Source of the DNA: DASUPK01 sp963782345 | GTDB taxonomy: Bacteria; Actinomycetota; Thermoleophilia; Solirubrobacterales; 70-9 | Direction: 5' to 3' | DNA: 64,000 nucleotides | Assembly (NCBI GenBank): GCA_963782345.1 | Contig: CAWAJF010000005.1 | Span: forward strand, 186,001-250,000 | In this document: piece by piece, positions 42,766-51,509 of the stretch | Numbering within the stretch: position 1 is the first letter of the stretch | How the letters are laid out: each line of letters opens with the position of its first letter | Program-made: the position numbers and the translations under genes | Notes under the pieces: generated by a model | What the model was told of the DNA's origin: nothing | Databases searched by the model: none | Seen by the model: only the letters and a program-made list of their open reading frames with translations

Positions 42766-43101
42766 ATGAGCTTGATCACCGAAATCACGATCTTCGTACT
42801 GGCCGCCTTCGTCGGATTCGAGGTGATCTCGAAGGTGCCGACCACCCTGCATACGCCGCTGATGTCGCAGACGAACGCGATCCACGGCATCGTCATGCTC
42901 GGCGGGCTGATCGTGATCGGCTCCGCCGACGACACGCTGGAGAAGGTGATCGGCGTGATCGCGATCGCCTTCGGCACGATCAACATCGTCGGCGGGTTCA
43001 TGGTCACCGACCGGATGCTCGGCATGTTCCGGGGTCGCGATCGCAAGCCGAAGCAGGAGGCAGAGGCGGAGACGGTGACCCCGGGGGAGGCCGGTAAGTG
43101 A
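42766..43101 (+). CDS. pntAB: NAD(P) transhydrogenase subunit alpha part 2
   Basis: 111 residues: the short membrane part of the alpha subunit. About three spans with EVISKVPTTLHTPLMSQTNA, a conserved loop in PntA C-terminal domains, and GTINIVGGFMVTDRMLGMFR at the end. It forms part of the proton channel of domain II. AGGAGG lies nine bases before ATG 42766. The stop overlaps GTG of pntB (GTGA). Separate alpha1/alpha2/beta genes are the three-subunit form known from Rhodospirillum and many actinobacteria. Confidence 0.93.
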   Translation: MSLITEITIFVLAAFVGFEVISKVPTTLHTPLMSQTNAIHGIVMLGGLIVIGSADDTLEKVIGVIAIAFGTINIVGGFMVTDRMLGMFRGRDRKPKQEAEAETVTPGEAGK

Positions 43102-44519
43102 TCCCAGCCCCACCCCTGGCGCTGGCGGAGAACAGCGACTTCGTCACCGCCTGCTACATCGTCGCCTTCTCCCTGTTCATCCTCGGAATCCGGCAGGGGA
43201 CGCATCCGAGAACCGCCCGCCGCGGCAACATGATCGCCGCGGTCGGGATGCTGGTCGCGATCGCGATCACCCTCTCGCTGGACGTGATCGGCAACGGCGT
43301 TCTGATCGTCGTCGGCATCCTGATCGGGACGGCTGTCGGGGCGGTCGCCTCCAACCGGGTTCAGATGACCCAGATGCCGCAGATGGTGGCGCTCTACAAC
43401 GGCGTCGGCGGTGGCGCCGCGGCGCTGATCTCGTGGTCGGAGTTCCGGCACGCCGGCAGCGGCGGCGCCAGCATCGAGCTCCAGATCCTGATCCCGGTCC
43501 TCTTCTCGACCGTGATCGGCTCGGTCTCGTTTTGGGGATCGAACATCGCCTTCGGCAAGCTGCAGGCGATTCTGCCCAGCCGCCCGGTCCAGTTCCCCGG
43601 GCAGCACATCGTCAACGGCCTGCTGCTGGCGGGGATCCTGGCCGGCTGCATCGTGCTCGGCATCGATCACAACTCGCCCTCGCAGGGCCTCTACATCGGC
43701 GTCCTGATCGCCGCCGCGGTGCTGGGCAACCTCTTCGTCCTGCCGATCGGCGGCGCCGACATGCCGGTTGTGATCTCGCTGCTCAACGCCTTCACGGGGC
43801 TCGCGGCGGCCGCCGCGGGGTTCGCGCTCGACAACGTCGTCCTGATCGTCGCCGGCACCCTGGTCGGGTCCTCGGGAACGATTCTCACCCTCGAGATGAG
43901 CCGGGCGATGAACCGCTCGATCGCCAACCTGCTCTTCTCGGGCTTCGGGGCCGTCAGCACCGCCGGGGCGGGGGAGAGGGAGGAGCGCCCGGTCCACTCG
44001 ATCGGCCCTGAGGATGCCGCCATCAAGCTCGGCTATGCGGACTCAGTCGTCTTCGTGCCCGGCTACGGCATGGCCGTGGCGCAGGCGCAGCACGCGGTCA
44101 AAGAGCTGGCGAACGTGCTCGAGAAGCGAGGGGTCGACGTCAGCTACGCGATCCACCCGGTGGCCGGGCGGATGCCCGGGCACATGAACGTCCTGCTCGC
44201 CGAGGCCGACGTGCCCTACGAGCAGCTCAAGGAGATGGACGAGATCAACCCCGAGATGCCGCAGATGGACGTCGCCGTGGTGATCGGCGCGAACGACGTC
44301 ACCAACCCGGCCGCGAAGGACGATCCCGACTCACCGATCGCGGGAATGCCGATCATCGAGGTCGACGAGGCCAAGGAGGTCATCGTCATCAAGCGCAGCC
44401 TCAGCCCGGGATTCGCGGGCATCGACAACGACCTCTTCTACGAGGACAAGACCTCGATGCTGTTCAGCGACGCGAAGGGCGCCGCGTCCGACATCGCGGC
44501 GCAGGTCGAGGAGCTCTAG
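43098..44519 (+). CDS. pntB: NAD(P) transhydrogenase subunit beta
   Basis: 473 residues. About eight membrane spans (residues 10-260) contain MPQMVALYNGVGGGAAALIS and GGADMPVVISLLNAFTGLAA. The C-terminal NADP(H)-binding domain shows VVFVPGYGMAVAQAQHAVKE, IHPVAGRMPGHMNVLLAEAD, VIGANDVTNPAAKDDPDSPI and VIKRSLSPGFAGIDNDLFY. It completes the membrane proton-coupled transhydrogenase. GTG 43098 overlaps the pntAB stop. No terminator is obvious in the 88 bp before the LuxR gene. Confidence 0.95.
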   Translation: MIPAPPLALAENSDFVTACYIVAFSLFILGIRQGTHPRTARRGNMIAAVGMLVAIAITLSLDVIGNGVLIVVGILIGTAVGAVASNRVQMTQMPQMVALYNGVGGGAAALISWSEFRHAGSGGASIELQILIPVLFSTVIGSVSFWGSNIAFGKLQAILPSRPVQFPGQHIVNGLLLAGILAGCIVLGIDHNSPSQGLYIGVLIAAAVLGNLFVLPIGGADMPVVISLLNAFTGLAAAAAGFALDNVVLIVAGTLVGSSGTILTLEMSRAMNRSIANLLFSGFGAVSTAGAGEREERPVHSIGPEDAAIKLGYADSVVFVPGYGMAVAQAQHAVKELANVLEKRGVDVSYAIHPVAGRMPGHMNVLLAEADVPYEQLKEMDEINPEMPQMDVAVVIGANDVTNPAAKDDPDSPIAGMPIIEVDEAKEVIVIKRSLSPGFAGIDNDLFYEDKTSMLFSDAKGAASDIAAQVEEL

Positions 44520-44536
44520 AGCCGCCAGTACTGGGG

Positions 44537-44566
44537 TTGACGACCACCCCGAGCCGCGGGTACGTT
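44537..44566 (+). promoter_or_regulatory. sigma-70-type promoter for the LuxR gene
   Basis: TTGACG (44537-44542) and TACGTT (44561-44566) are separated by 18 bases. Start of transcription is expected near 44573, leaving a leader of about 35 bases with GAGG as ribosome site before ATG 44608. Confidence 0.6.
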
Positions 44567-44607
44567 CGTTCCGTCTCGTCCGACCCTCGATCGAACCGAG
44601 GTTTCGG

Positions 44608-45645
44608 ATGGAAGCAGCAGGAACAGTCAGTGGCGAACACCGGAGCACGCGAAGGCTCCTCGACGCCCTCGGCAGGATCGCCGAATTCGAAGATCTGGAT
44701 TCCTTTCGCAACGGCATCAGCGCCGCGGTCAAGCGGCTCGTCGCATGCGACATCGCCTCCTACAACGAGATCGATCCCGGCAGGGGGGAGGCGCTGGCCG
44801 TGGTCGACCCGGAGGAGGCCCTTCTCGATGAGGCGGTCGAGGCGCTTGGACTCTATGCGGAGCAGAACCCCCTGATCGCCTACGAGCAGAGGACCGGGAA
44901 CGGGCTGGCCGTCAAGCTGTCCGATTTCGTCAGCCGCCGTGAGCTGCACCGGTTGGAGATCTACGACCTCGCCTATCGCAAGCTGGAAACCGAGTACCAG
45001 CTGGCGTTCGCCTTGCCCGCGACGCGTGGCAGGATCGTGGGCCTGGCGCTGAATCGATCCCGCCGCGATTTCAGCGAGCGGGACCGCGAGATCCTCGACC
45101 TGCTCCGGCCACACGCCGCGGCTGCCTACAGGCGCCTGAGCGAGAGCGACCACGTCAGGCGCGCCCTGCGCGCCCTGGAGGACGCATCCGTCGCGCGCAG
45201 CGGCGTCATCCTGGTCGACTCGGGGCTGATCGGTTTCGCGAGCGAGGGCGCCCTCTGGCTGGTACCCGAGCTCGGCTCGGGCCTGATGCCGGAGGGGCTT
45301 CGCGAATGGGCACTCTCCGGGGACGCTCGGTCGGAGTCGTTCGAGCTTCGATCGATTCGCGGGCCTGTGACCGCTCGCTATTGCGCGGGTCGGGGACCCG
45401 GCGGGGTGGACGCCATCGTCCTCACTGTCGGTGCAGGGCCCCCCCGGCGGCTCGCAGCGGATCTCGGGCTGAGCGCTCGACAGGCGGAGGTCCTGACGAT
45501 GGTCGCTCGCGGGATGTCCAACATCGAGATAGCCAACGCGATGTCCCTCAGTCAGCGGACCGTCGAGAAGCACCTGCAGCGGATCTACCGCCGCCTGGGG
45601 GTCTCCAACCGCACCGAGGCCGCGGCCCGGACACGGCGGGACTGA
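44608..45645 (+). CDS. LuxR-family regulator with GAF-like sensor
   Basis: 345 residues. The N-terminal 190 residues look like a GAF-type sensor (FEDLDSFRNGISAAVKRLVA, FSERDREILDLLRPHAAAAY). The C-terminal 65 residues are a LuxR helix-turn-helix: LGLSARQAEVLTMVARGMSN, IEIANAMSLSQRTVEKHLQR, IYRRLGVSNRTEAA. Such proteins respond to an unknown signal and activate neighbouring genes. It has a good sigma-70-type promoter and ribosome site. The next gene encodes a secreted protein, a possible target. Confidence 0.87.
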   Translation: MEAAGTVSGEHRSTRRLLDALGRIAEFEDLDSFRNGISAAVKRLVACDIASYNEIDPGRGEALAVVDPEEALLDEAVEALGLYAEQNPLIAYEQRTGNGLAVKLSDFVSRRELHRLEIYDLAYRKLETEYQLAFALPATRGRIVGLALNRSRRDFSERDREILDLLRPHAAAAYRRLSESDHVRRALRALEDASVARSGVILVDSGLIGFASEGALWLVPELGSGLMPEGLREWALSGDARSESFELRSIRGPVTARYCAGRGPGGVDAIVLTVGAGPPRRLAADLGLSARQAEVLTMVARGMSNIEIANAMSLSQRTVEKHLQRIYRRLGVSNRTEAAARTRRD

Positions 45646-45778
45646 CCGGAGGCGCCGCCTCGGCGCGAACCGCGGAGGGTCCGTGTACGTGAAATCACGG
45701 CATTGACAGGGTGGGCGGCCGCCGGATTGACTTCGGCGACCTCGCATGACCACGAACTCACCCGCAAGGAGGCTCGGC

Positions 45779-46246
45779 ATGAAGGCAGTCCGCTTGTCGA
45801 TCGGCGCGGCACTCAGCATCGCGGCCGTTTCGATGCTCGCCAGTGGAGGTGCCTTCGCCGCCAATGGAGCGGTCGTGAAGGCCGGCGACTACTCGGGCTT
45901 CCTGCGATTCAAGGGCAACGTCAGCACGACCGAGAGCGTCAGCTTCAAGGTCACTCACGACCGGGCCAAGGTGAAGCTGCTGCGGCTGAACCCGTTCGTC
46001 CCCAACCGGTGCGGATCTGGCGGACCGCCACCAGTGGAGGTCTCGAAGCCCGCCAAGATCAAGGCGGGCGCATTCAAGGGAACCGTCAAGGAGCTCGCCA
46101 CCGATGGCAGCGTCAGTGTCAGGGGCGTCGTCACGGGAAGGTTCGTACGGGGCGGCAAGGTCAAGGGAAAGGTCAAGTCGAAGCTCGCGATCGCGCCGCA
46201 GTACAACGCCACCTTCGCCTTCACCGCCCAACGCGGATCCGGCTGA
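45779..46246 (+). CDS. secreted protein of unknown function
   Basis: 155 residues with a signal peptide (MKAVRLSIGAALSIAAVSML then ASGGAFA, cleavage before ANGA). The mature part is a basic beta-rich domain: KAGDYSGFLRFKGNVSTTES, KITHDRAKV-like stretch (FKVTHDRAKVKLLRL), then VRGVVTGRFVRGGKVKGKVK. No cofactor motif. AAGGAGG seven bases before ATG 45779 fixes the start over ATG 45746. TTGACA at 45703-45708 may be its -35; no convincing -10 follows. Confidence 0.75.
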   Translation: MKAVRLSIGAALSIAAVSMLASGGAFAANGAVVKAGDYSGFLRFKGNVSTTESVSFKVTHDRAKVKLLRLNPFVPNRCGSGGPPPVEVSKPAKIKAGAFKGTVKELATDGSVSVRGVVTGRFVRGGKVKGKVKSKLAIAPQYNATFAFTAQRGSG

Positions 46247-46275
46247 TCCGCAATGGGGTTGGAGCTGGTGGCGCG

Positions 46276-46509
46276 CTAGTCGTCGCGGTGACGGAAGCGC
46301 GGCAGCGCCAGACCGATGATGAATCCGAGCACCGTGGCGAGCAGCAGGGCGAAGATCAGCGGCGTGTGGCCGGTGGCGAAGAAGAACTTCACCTTCACCT
46401 GCTGGGAGTTCTGGAGGATGAAGATCGCGGCCAGGACGACCGCTGCGATCGTGATGTAGAACCCCACGCCGCGCTGCTTGCGGGGTGTGGGCGAGAGCTC
46501 GTCGGACAC
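46276..46509 (-). CDS. LapA-domain (DUF1049) membrane protein
   Basis: 77 residues. Two spans: FYITIAAVVLAAIFILQNSQ followed by VKVKFFFATGHTPLIFALLL and ATVLGFIIGLALPRFRHRD. The FILQNSQQVKVKFFF block is the LapA/DUF1049 hallmark. LapA-family proteins support membrane or envelope assembly; exact role here unknown. GTG 46509 has TAGGGT six bases upstream. The frame of the following plus-strand gene, if started at 46485, would overlap this gene head-on. Confidence 0.85.
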   Translation of the reverse strand: MSDELSPTPRKQRGVGFYITIAAVVLAAIFILQNSQQVKVKFFFATGHTPLIFALLLATVLGFIIGLALPRFRHRDD

Positions 46510-47678
46510 GGCGCGACCCTAGCACGGGCCTCGGTGCGGATTGGCGAGCCTTTCGCGACCGCCGCGCGCCTTCCGTCACTCCGCCCCGTCTAGCTTCACC
46601 CGCGTGTGGCCGAAACAGAGCGGGTCAGGGAACCGTCGAATGGGTCGCCCTGATCGCGCTCGTCTCCCTCGCGCTAGGCGCGCTCGCCTGGCTGGTGGGT
46701 CTGCGGCTGCCCGGGATGGCGCTGGCCTATGAGATCGGCGAGCGGATCGTCTGCGCGGTCAAGCTGAGCTACGGCTGCCGAAGCGACCCGGAGCTGGCAG
46801 GCGCGTACGGCGAGCTTGCGAGCCAGGTCCGCGACAACGCGCCGAAGATCGTCTACGAGCGCGGGATGGCCGCGCTCCCTGTGGACTTCCGCAGATGCCG
46901 CTCGCCATCGTGCTCTGACGGCCCCGGCACCGGCCGAGTGACTCGCTCGGTGGCGGGGCAACCGGTCGCCGCCTTCACTCACGTGATCGACTGTCGCGTT
47001 CCGCGCCGGGCTGAGTCGCGCGGCTACGACTGCTCGGGCGAGCGAGCCGGCCGGGTCTACATCCAATACTGGACCTACTACGGCGACTCCGCGACCTCAC
47101 GCGCGATCCTGGGCCCCGCCGGCTTCCATAGAGATGACTGGGAGGGCTACCAGTTGCGGATCAATCCGGACGGCGGCGTCGACGCCAGGGCGAGCTCCCA
47201 CAACGGCTACAACGGCGCCGATGCCCCGGCGGTGAACTGGTCCTCGGATGCTTCGGGGAAGGTGCCGGGCGCTTCGGCGGTGAGGGATGCGACCGAGGCG
47301 GTCGGTCTCCGCGGCGAGCGCGGCTGGACGCGCTCCGAGGGGACCCTCTACGTGTCCGGAGGGAGCCACGCCGGTCACGCGACCGAGGGCTCGCTGAGCC
47401 GCGAGCTCGCCGGCCTGCTCGCCACGGAGCGGCTGGCCCTCCGTGCCAAGCCGCTGCCGGGTCCGCTCGGGCCCGCCGAGGAGCGGCACCGCCAGGAGCT
47501 GCTGGCGAATCGGTTGAGAGCGTCGCTGTTCGGCCCCGGGGCGCGGATGACGCCGCGAGGGAGCGTCAAGCTGATCCCGATCGAGAGCCTGCCCGACCGC
47601 GACTCCTATTCCTTCGCGATCAGCCCGCCCTGGCGCAAGCGGGTCTACACGGACCCGGAGTACGGCGGCACGGACTGA
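46485..47678 (+). CDS. prepilin-like secreted protein with Vps62-like region; start uncertain
   Basis: The recognisable protein begins at about 46625: AGQGTVEWVALIALVSLALG is a class III prepilin-like or TadE-like N-terminal helix, followed by a Cys-containing secreted part. YIQYWTYYGDSATSRAILGP and FHRDDWEGYQLRIN resemble Vps62/lectin-like proteins. GTG 46485 is the only in-frame canonical start, but it lies inside lapA. An out-of-frame GTG 46604 has TAGCTT seven bases upstream, just like genuine starts here, and would join the frame if one base near 46618 were absent. A one-base error or a real frameshift is therefore likely at the 5' end. Confidence 0.6.
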   Translation: MWARARRTRRDPSTGLGADWRAFRDRRAPSVTPPRLASPACGRNRAGQGTVEWVALIALVSLALGALAWLVGLRLPGMALAYEIGERIVCAVKLSYGCRSDPELAGAYGELASQVRDNAPKIVYERGMAALPVDFRRCRSPSCSDGPGTGRVTRSVAGQPVAAFTHVIDCRVPRRAESRGYDCSGERAGRVYIQYWTYYGDSATSRAILGPAGFHRDDWEGYQLRINPDGGVDARASSHNGYNGADAPAVNWSSDASGKVPGASAVRDATEAVGLRGERGWTRSEGTLYVSGGSHAGHATEGSLSRELAGLLATERLALRAKPLPGPLGPAEERHRQELLANRLRASLFGPGARMTPRGSVKLIPIESLPDRDSYSFAISPPWRKRVYTDPEYGGTD

Positions 47679-47729
47679 GGAGCACCGGTGGTCCGGGTCG
47701 CTTCGGATCCGCCGGTTCGGAAACCCGAT

Positions 47730-47760
47730 TTGAAGATCCGTGATTTTCCACATAGATAAT
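47730..47760 (+). promoter_or_regulatory. sigma-70-type promoter in AT-richer gap
   Basis: TTGAAG (47730-47735), 17 bases, then TAGATAAT (47753-47760). The surrounding 47695-47786 is clearly AT-richer than the window average. GAGGAG nine bases before GTG 47787 serves as ribosome site for the downstream gene. Confidence 0.6.
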
Positions 47761-47786
47761 TTGTCCATTCTGAGGAGAATGCGCGG

Positions 47787-49361
47787 GTGCTTTCGACTCG
47801 CCGCTCTAGGGGGAGCGGGACCCAGGCGCTCGCGCACCTGGCGCTGCTGCTTGCTGCCTGCCTGGCTTTGGCCCTGCTCTCCCTGGTCGTCTTCGGCGGC
47901 AGCCGGGTGCAGGCGAACCCGCCGATACCCCCGCATGGCGACGGTGTCCATCCGGGCGGCGGCAACGGCGGTCTGGATAACAGCGCACACACTCTCCACC
48001 CGGAGCCTCAGCCCCCGCCGCCCCCGTCCGATCCGCCCCCGGACAACCCGCCGCCCGACAAGCCGCCACCCGATAGGCCGGTGACCCAGCAGCCACTGGC
48101 CCAGCAGCCCGTGGCTACCGGCGCATCGGGCTCGACGGCGAGCGGCCTCGGCGGTGTGGCCGGGGCGAGCGCCAGTGGACGCGCCCGCAGTGATTCGCGG
48201 GGCGCGTCTCCCTCGACCGTGATCGTGCAGCCCCACGCCGGCCGGGTCGCGGCGCCTGCTCGCCACAAGCAGAAGGTGACCGCCAAGGTCATCCATGCGC
48301 CCGCCCCCCAGCCGCTGCCGAGCGCCGCCGCCGCGCCCACCGGGAATCCGCACCGCTCGACCTTCGCGGACCGGCTCCTGTCGCCGACCCAGCTCGACCT
48401 GTCGGCCAAGAACCTCGGCGAGGGCGGCATGCTCGCCCTCCTGCTCGCGGCGCTGCTCTATCTGCCCGTGACGATCTTCAACAAGGCGACCGAGAAGAAC
48501 CACGAGACGATCAAGGGCTGGTTGGCCCGCCCGCGCGCCTTGCTGCTCTTCCTGTTCGGCTGGATCCCGTTCCGGCGTCATCCGGCGATCACCCTCACCA
48601 TGGGGGTGGTCGCGAGCGCCGTGCTCTTCTCGTTCATCGAGCCCGGGTTCCCGAATGAGGAGGGAGCGCTCCAGTACCTGATCGGGATGATGCTCGGCTT
48701 CGCGCTGGTCTCGTTCGTGTTCTTCGCAACCTGGCGGTTGGTGCTCCGGCGGCTCGAGCCGGAGGGGAAGGGGGAGTGGAAGCTCTACCCGCCGTTCATC
48801 CTGTTGGCGGCGTTCCTGGTCGTGATGGCGCGACTCGCGCACTTCCTGCCCGGCGTCGTCCTCGGCACCGTCGCCGAGTACGAGCCCGCGAAGAAGCTCA
48901 GTGTCCGGACGGCGGGGATCCGCGTCGCCGTCACCTACGGTGTGCTGATCCTCCTCGGCCTCGCCGCGTGGTTCGCCTGGATCCCGGTTGAGCACGCCGC
49001 CTCGAAGGAGGGAGCGAGCAATCTGACGCTGATCCTCGACTCGGCGCTGGCGATCACCTTCGTCTCGGGCCTCGAATCGGTCGCGTTCGGGCTGATCCCG
49101 ATGAAGTTCCTCGATGGCAACGACCTCTTCACCTGGCGGAAGGGAGTCTGGGCCGCGCTCTGGGGCGGCGCTCTGCTCTGGTTCTCGGTCGTGATCCTCC
49201 ACCCGGCGCTGAGCACCTACGGGGAGCTCAGCGGGACCGGCGCGGTCTGGTTCGTGTTGCTCTTCTCGACGCTGATGGTGCTCGCGCTGAGCACCTGGGC
49301 GTTCTTCCGCGTCCGCGACGCCCGCCTTGCGCGCGAAGCCGAGAGCGGCTCCTCCGCCTAG
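47787..49361 (+). CDS. FGLLP-motif-like membrane protein with proline-rich extracellular region
   Basis: 524 residues. After an N-terminal span (ALAHLALLLAACLALALLSL), residues 40-200 are a Pro/Gly/Ser-rich, probably extracellular region with PPP repeats. Then come about seven membrane spans (MLALLLAALLYLPVTIF onward). ESVAFGLIPMKFLDGNDLF matches the location of the FGLLP-type motif (ESxxFGLxPxxFLxGxxL), known in membrane proteins of actinobacteria with unknown function. GTG 47787 has a good promoter and ribosome site. Confidence 0.75.
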   Translation: MLSTRRSRGSGTQALAHLALLLAACLALALLSLVVFGGSRVQANPPIPPHGDGVHPGGGNGGLDNSAHTLHPEPQPPPPPSDPPPDNPPPDKPPPDRPVTQQPLAQQPVATGASGSTASGLGGVAGASASGRARSDSRGASPSTVIVQPHAGRVAAPARHKQKVTAKVIHAPAPQPLPSAAAAPTGNPHRSTFADRLLSPTQLDLSAKNLGEGGMLALLLAALLYLPVTIFNKATEKNHETIKGWLARPRALLLFLFGWIPFRRHPAITLTMGVVASAVLFSFIEPGFPNEEGALQYLIGMMLGFALVSFVFFATWRLVLRRLEPEGKGEWKLYPPFILLAAFLVVMARLAHFLPGVVLGTVAEYEPAKKLSVRTAGIRVAVTYGVLILLGLAAWFAWIPVEHAASKEGASNLTLILDSALAITFVSGLESVAFGLIPMKFLDGNDLFTWRKGVWAALWGGALLWFSVVILHPALSTYGELSGTGAVWFVLLFSTLMVLALSTWAFFRVRDARLAREAESGSSA

Positions 49362-50125
49362 CGCGGGGGCATGCGGAGCGCCCCGTCCAGCCGGATCGCC
49401 TCGCCGTTCAGCATCGTGTTGGAGACGATCTCGCAGGCGAGGTGCCCGTACTCGTCGGGCCTGCCCAGTCGCGAGGGGAAGGGGATGCCCGCGCCGAGCG
49501 CCTGGCGCTGCTCCTCGGGGAGGGCCGCGAGCAGCGGCGTGTCGAACAGGCCTGGAGCGATCGTGTTCACGCGAATCCCGCGACCGGCCATGTCGCGCGC
49601 GGCCGGGAGGGTGAGGCCGACGACACCGCCCTTGGAGGCGGCGTAGGCGACCTGGCCGATCTGTCCGTCCCAGGCGGCGATCGAGGCGGTGTTGATGCAG
49701 ACGCCGCGCTCTCCCTGGTCGTCGGGCTCGTTGCCCGACATCGCGGCGCAGGCGAGCCGCAGCACGTTGAAGGTGCCGATCAGATTGACCTTGATGACGT
49801 TGTGGAAGATCTCGAGATCGTGCGGCCCCTGCTTGGAGGCAGTTCGCTGGGCCCAGCCGATCCCGGCGCAGCAGACCGAGATCCGCAGCCCGCCCGGGGC
49901 ATCAGCGGCGGCCTCGACCGCCTCCTGCACGGGCTCGGGCTCCATCACGTTCGCCTCCACGAAGGCGGCCCTCTCCCCGAGCTCGGAGGCGAGCGCCTTG
50001 CCCTTCTCGGCGTTCAAATCGGCGATCACCACCGAGGCGCCCCGCTCGTGCAGCGCGCGCGCCGTCGCGGCGCCGAGGCCCGATGCCCCGCCGGCTACCA
50101 GCGCGCTTGCACCCTCGATCTTCAT
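49358..50125 (-). CDS. short-chain dehydrogenase, 3-hydroxyacyl-CoA dehydrogenase type II-like
   Basis: 255 residues, classical SDR. NAD-binding VAGGASGLGAATARALHERG, CCAGIGWAQ (NAG-equivalent), catalytic Ser and YAASKGG (Tyr-Lys), and a C-terminal GRPDEYGHLACEIVSNTMLN GEAIRLDGALRM. The pattern INTASIAAWDGQIGQVAYAA with the RVNTIAPGLFDTPLLAALPE loop is like HSD10/type II hydroxyacyl-CoA dehydrogenases used in isoleucine and fatty acid breakdown. TAGGGT lies nine bases before ATG 50125. It overlaps the convergent FGLLP-like gene by four bases. Confidence 0.87.
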   Translation of the reverse strand: MKIEGASALVAGGASGLGAATARALHERGASVVIADLNAEKGKALASELGERAAFVEANVMEPEPVQEAVEAAADAPGGLRISVCCAGIGWAQRTASKQGPHDLEIFHNVIKVNLIGTFNVLRLACAAMSGNEPDDQGERGVCINTASIAAWDGQIGQVAYAASKGGVVGLTLPAARDMAGRGIRVNTIAPGLFDTPLLAALPEEQRQALGAGIPFPSRLGRPDEYGHLACEIVSNTMLNGEAIRLDGALRMPPR

Positions 50126-50247
50126 CGGCGCGGGACCCTATTTGAACCGAGCCCATGAGGCCGCCTCGGTAGGCTTGACCGATCGCGGAGGTTGCTGCAC
50201 CCACTACCGAGGGTGGATCTCGTCCCGCTTCCGATCGCAAGGCCGAG

Positions 50248-51420
50248 TTGGCCGAGCGCTTGGACGAGGCACGCCGTCACACCCTGAAGCTGGTCGAGCC
50301 GCTCACTCACGAGCAGCTCAATCGCGTCTACGATCCGATCCTCAGCCCGCTGATCTGGGATCTCGGGCACATCGCCAACTTCGAGGAGCTCTGGCTGGTG
50401 CAGCGAATCGGCGGGCGCGAGCCGCTGCGGGGCGATCTGGGTGAGCTCTACGACGCGATCGAGCAGCCGCGCAAGACTCGCGGGGAGCTGCCGATTCTTC
50501 GGGCCGATGAGGTTCGCCCCTACCTGGACCAGGTGCGCGAGCGGACGCTCGAGGTGCTCGGCGAGATCGAGCTCGATCCCGAGGACAGGCTGCTCGCCGA
50601 CGGCTTCGTCTACGAGATGCTGCTCGCCCACGAGTATCAGCACAACGAGACGATGCTCCAGCTCCTCCAGATGATCGAGTCCTACGATCCGGTCGAGACC
50701 GACCCAGCTGCGGCTGAGGAGCCGATTGCCGACGGGCCCGAGATGGTCCGGGTCGAGGCTGGCGCCTACGAGATCGGTGCGCTTCCGGGGGGCTTCGCCT
50801 ACGACAACGAGCGCCCTCGCCACCCGGTCGAGGTCGCGCCCTTCCTGATCGACCGGACCCCGGTGACAAACGGCGACTACATCGCGTTCATGCAGGAGAC
50901 GGAAGCGGAGCCGCCGATGTACTGGGAGCGAGACGGCGAGGGCGGCTGGGTTCGCAGGGCGATGGGAAGGACCGAGGCGGTCGATCCCCGGCTGCCGGTG
51001 GTCCACGTCTCCTGGCAGGAGGCCGAGGCATTCGCCCGCTGGGCCGGCAAGCGCCTGCCGACCGAGTCCGAGTGGGAGGTGGCCGCCGCCGGCGCCAGCC
51101 GCGAGCGCGCCAACCTGGACGAGCTCTCCTTCGGCTGCGCCCCGGCCGGCGCCTACGGCGACGCGAGCGCCGACTGCGGCGCGGTGCAGATGCTGGGCGA
51201 TGTCTGGGAGTGGACCAGCTCGGACTTCACGGCCTATCCGGGCTTCGAGGCATTCCCCTATCCCGAGTACTCGGAGGTCTTCTTCGGCGACGCGCACAAG
51301 GTGCTCCGCGGAGGGGCCTGGGCAACCCGCCGCGCCGTGATCCGCGCCAGCTTCCGCAACTGGGACCTGCCCGTCCGTCGCCAGATCTTCTCCGGAATCC
51401 GCTGCGCGCGTAACGACTGA
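50248..51420 (+). CDS. egtB: ergothioneine biosynthesis protein EgtB
   Basis: 390 residues. DinB-like N-terminal part with iron ligands in LIWDLGHIANFEELWL and HEYQHNE (HxxxHxE), then the formylglycine-generating-enzyme-type C-terminal domain (WEVAAAGASRERANLDELSF, MLGDVWEWTSSDFTAYPGFE, VLRGGAWATRRAVIRASFRN). It joins hercynine with gamma-glutamylcysteine or cysteine. TTG 50248 is the first canonical start that matches the family, preceded by AAGG. An upstream in-frame ATC at 50182 lies six bases after TAGGCT, so an unusual start or base change is possible. egtD follows; egtA, egtC and egtE are not in the window. Confidence 0.93.
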   Translation: MAERLDEARRHTLKLVEPLTHEQLNRVYDPILSPLIWDLGHIANFEELWLVQRIGGREPLRGDLGELYDAIEQPRKTRGELPILRADEVRPYLDQVRERTLEVLGEIELDPEDRLLADGFVYEMLLAHEYQHNETMLQLLQMIESYDPVETDPAAAEEPIADGPEMVRVEAGAYEIGALPGGFAYDNERPRHPVEVAPFLIDRTPVTNGDYIAFMQETEAEPPMYWERDGEGGWVRRAMGRTEAVDPRLPVVHVSWQEAEAFARWAGKRLPTESEWEVAAAGASRERANLDELSFGCAPAGAYGDASADCGAVQMLGDVWEWTSSDFTAYPGFEAFPYPEYSEVFFGDAHKVLRGGAWATRRAVIRASFRNWDLPVRRQIFSGIRCARND

Positions 51421-51509
51421 TCCGAAGCTCAGACGAGCACGCAAGAGATCGCATACCCCGAGCAGTCATCAACCCCTCCCACACGACAACCGACCGGATC
51501 ACAGTCCAG

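Noticed and set aside
41256..43997. 913-codon open frame on the minus strand
   Set aside because: Exact antisense of the pntAA-pntAB-pntB genes. It has no family motifs and arises from GC-rich codon bias.
46604..46732. GTG 46604 open frame as an independent small gene
   Set aside because: The peptide from this frame is Arg/Gly-rich without features and stops within the prepilin-like gene; the -10 more likely belongs to that gene with a frameshift.
47097..49202. 701-codon open frame on the minus strand
   Set aside because: Lies antisense to two secreted/membrane genes with better features; its Glu/Arg/Asp-rich composition is typical of shadow frames.
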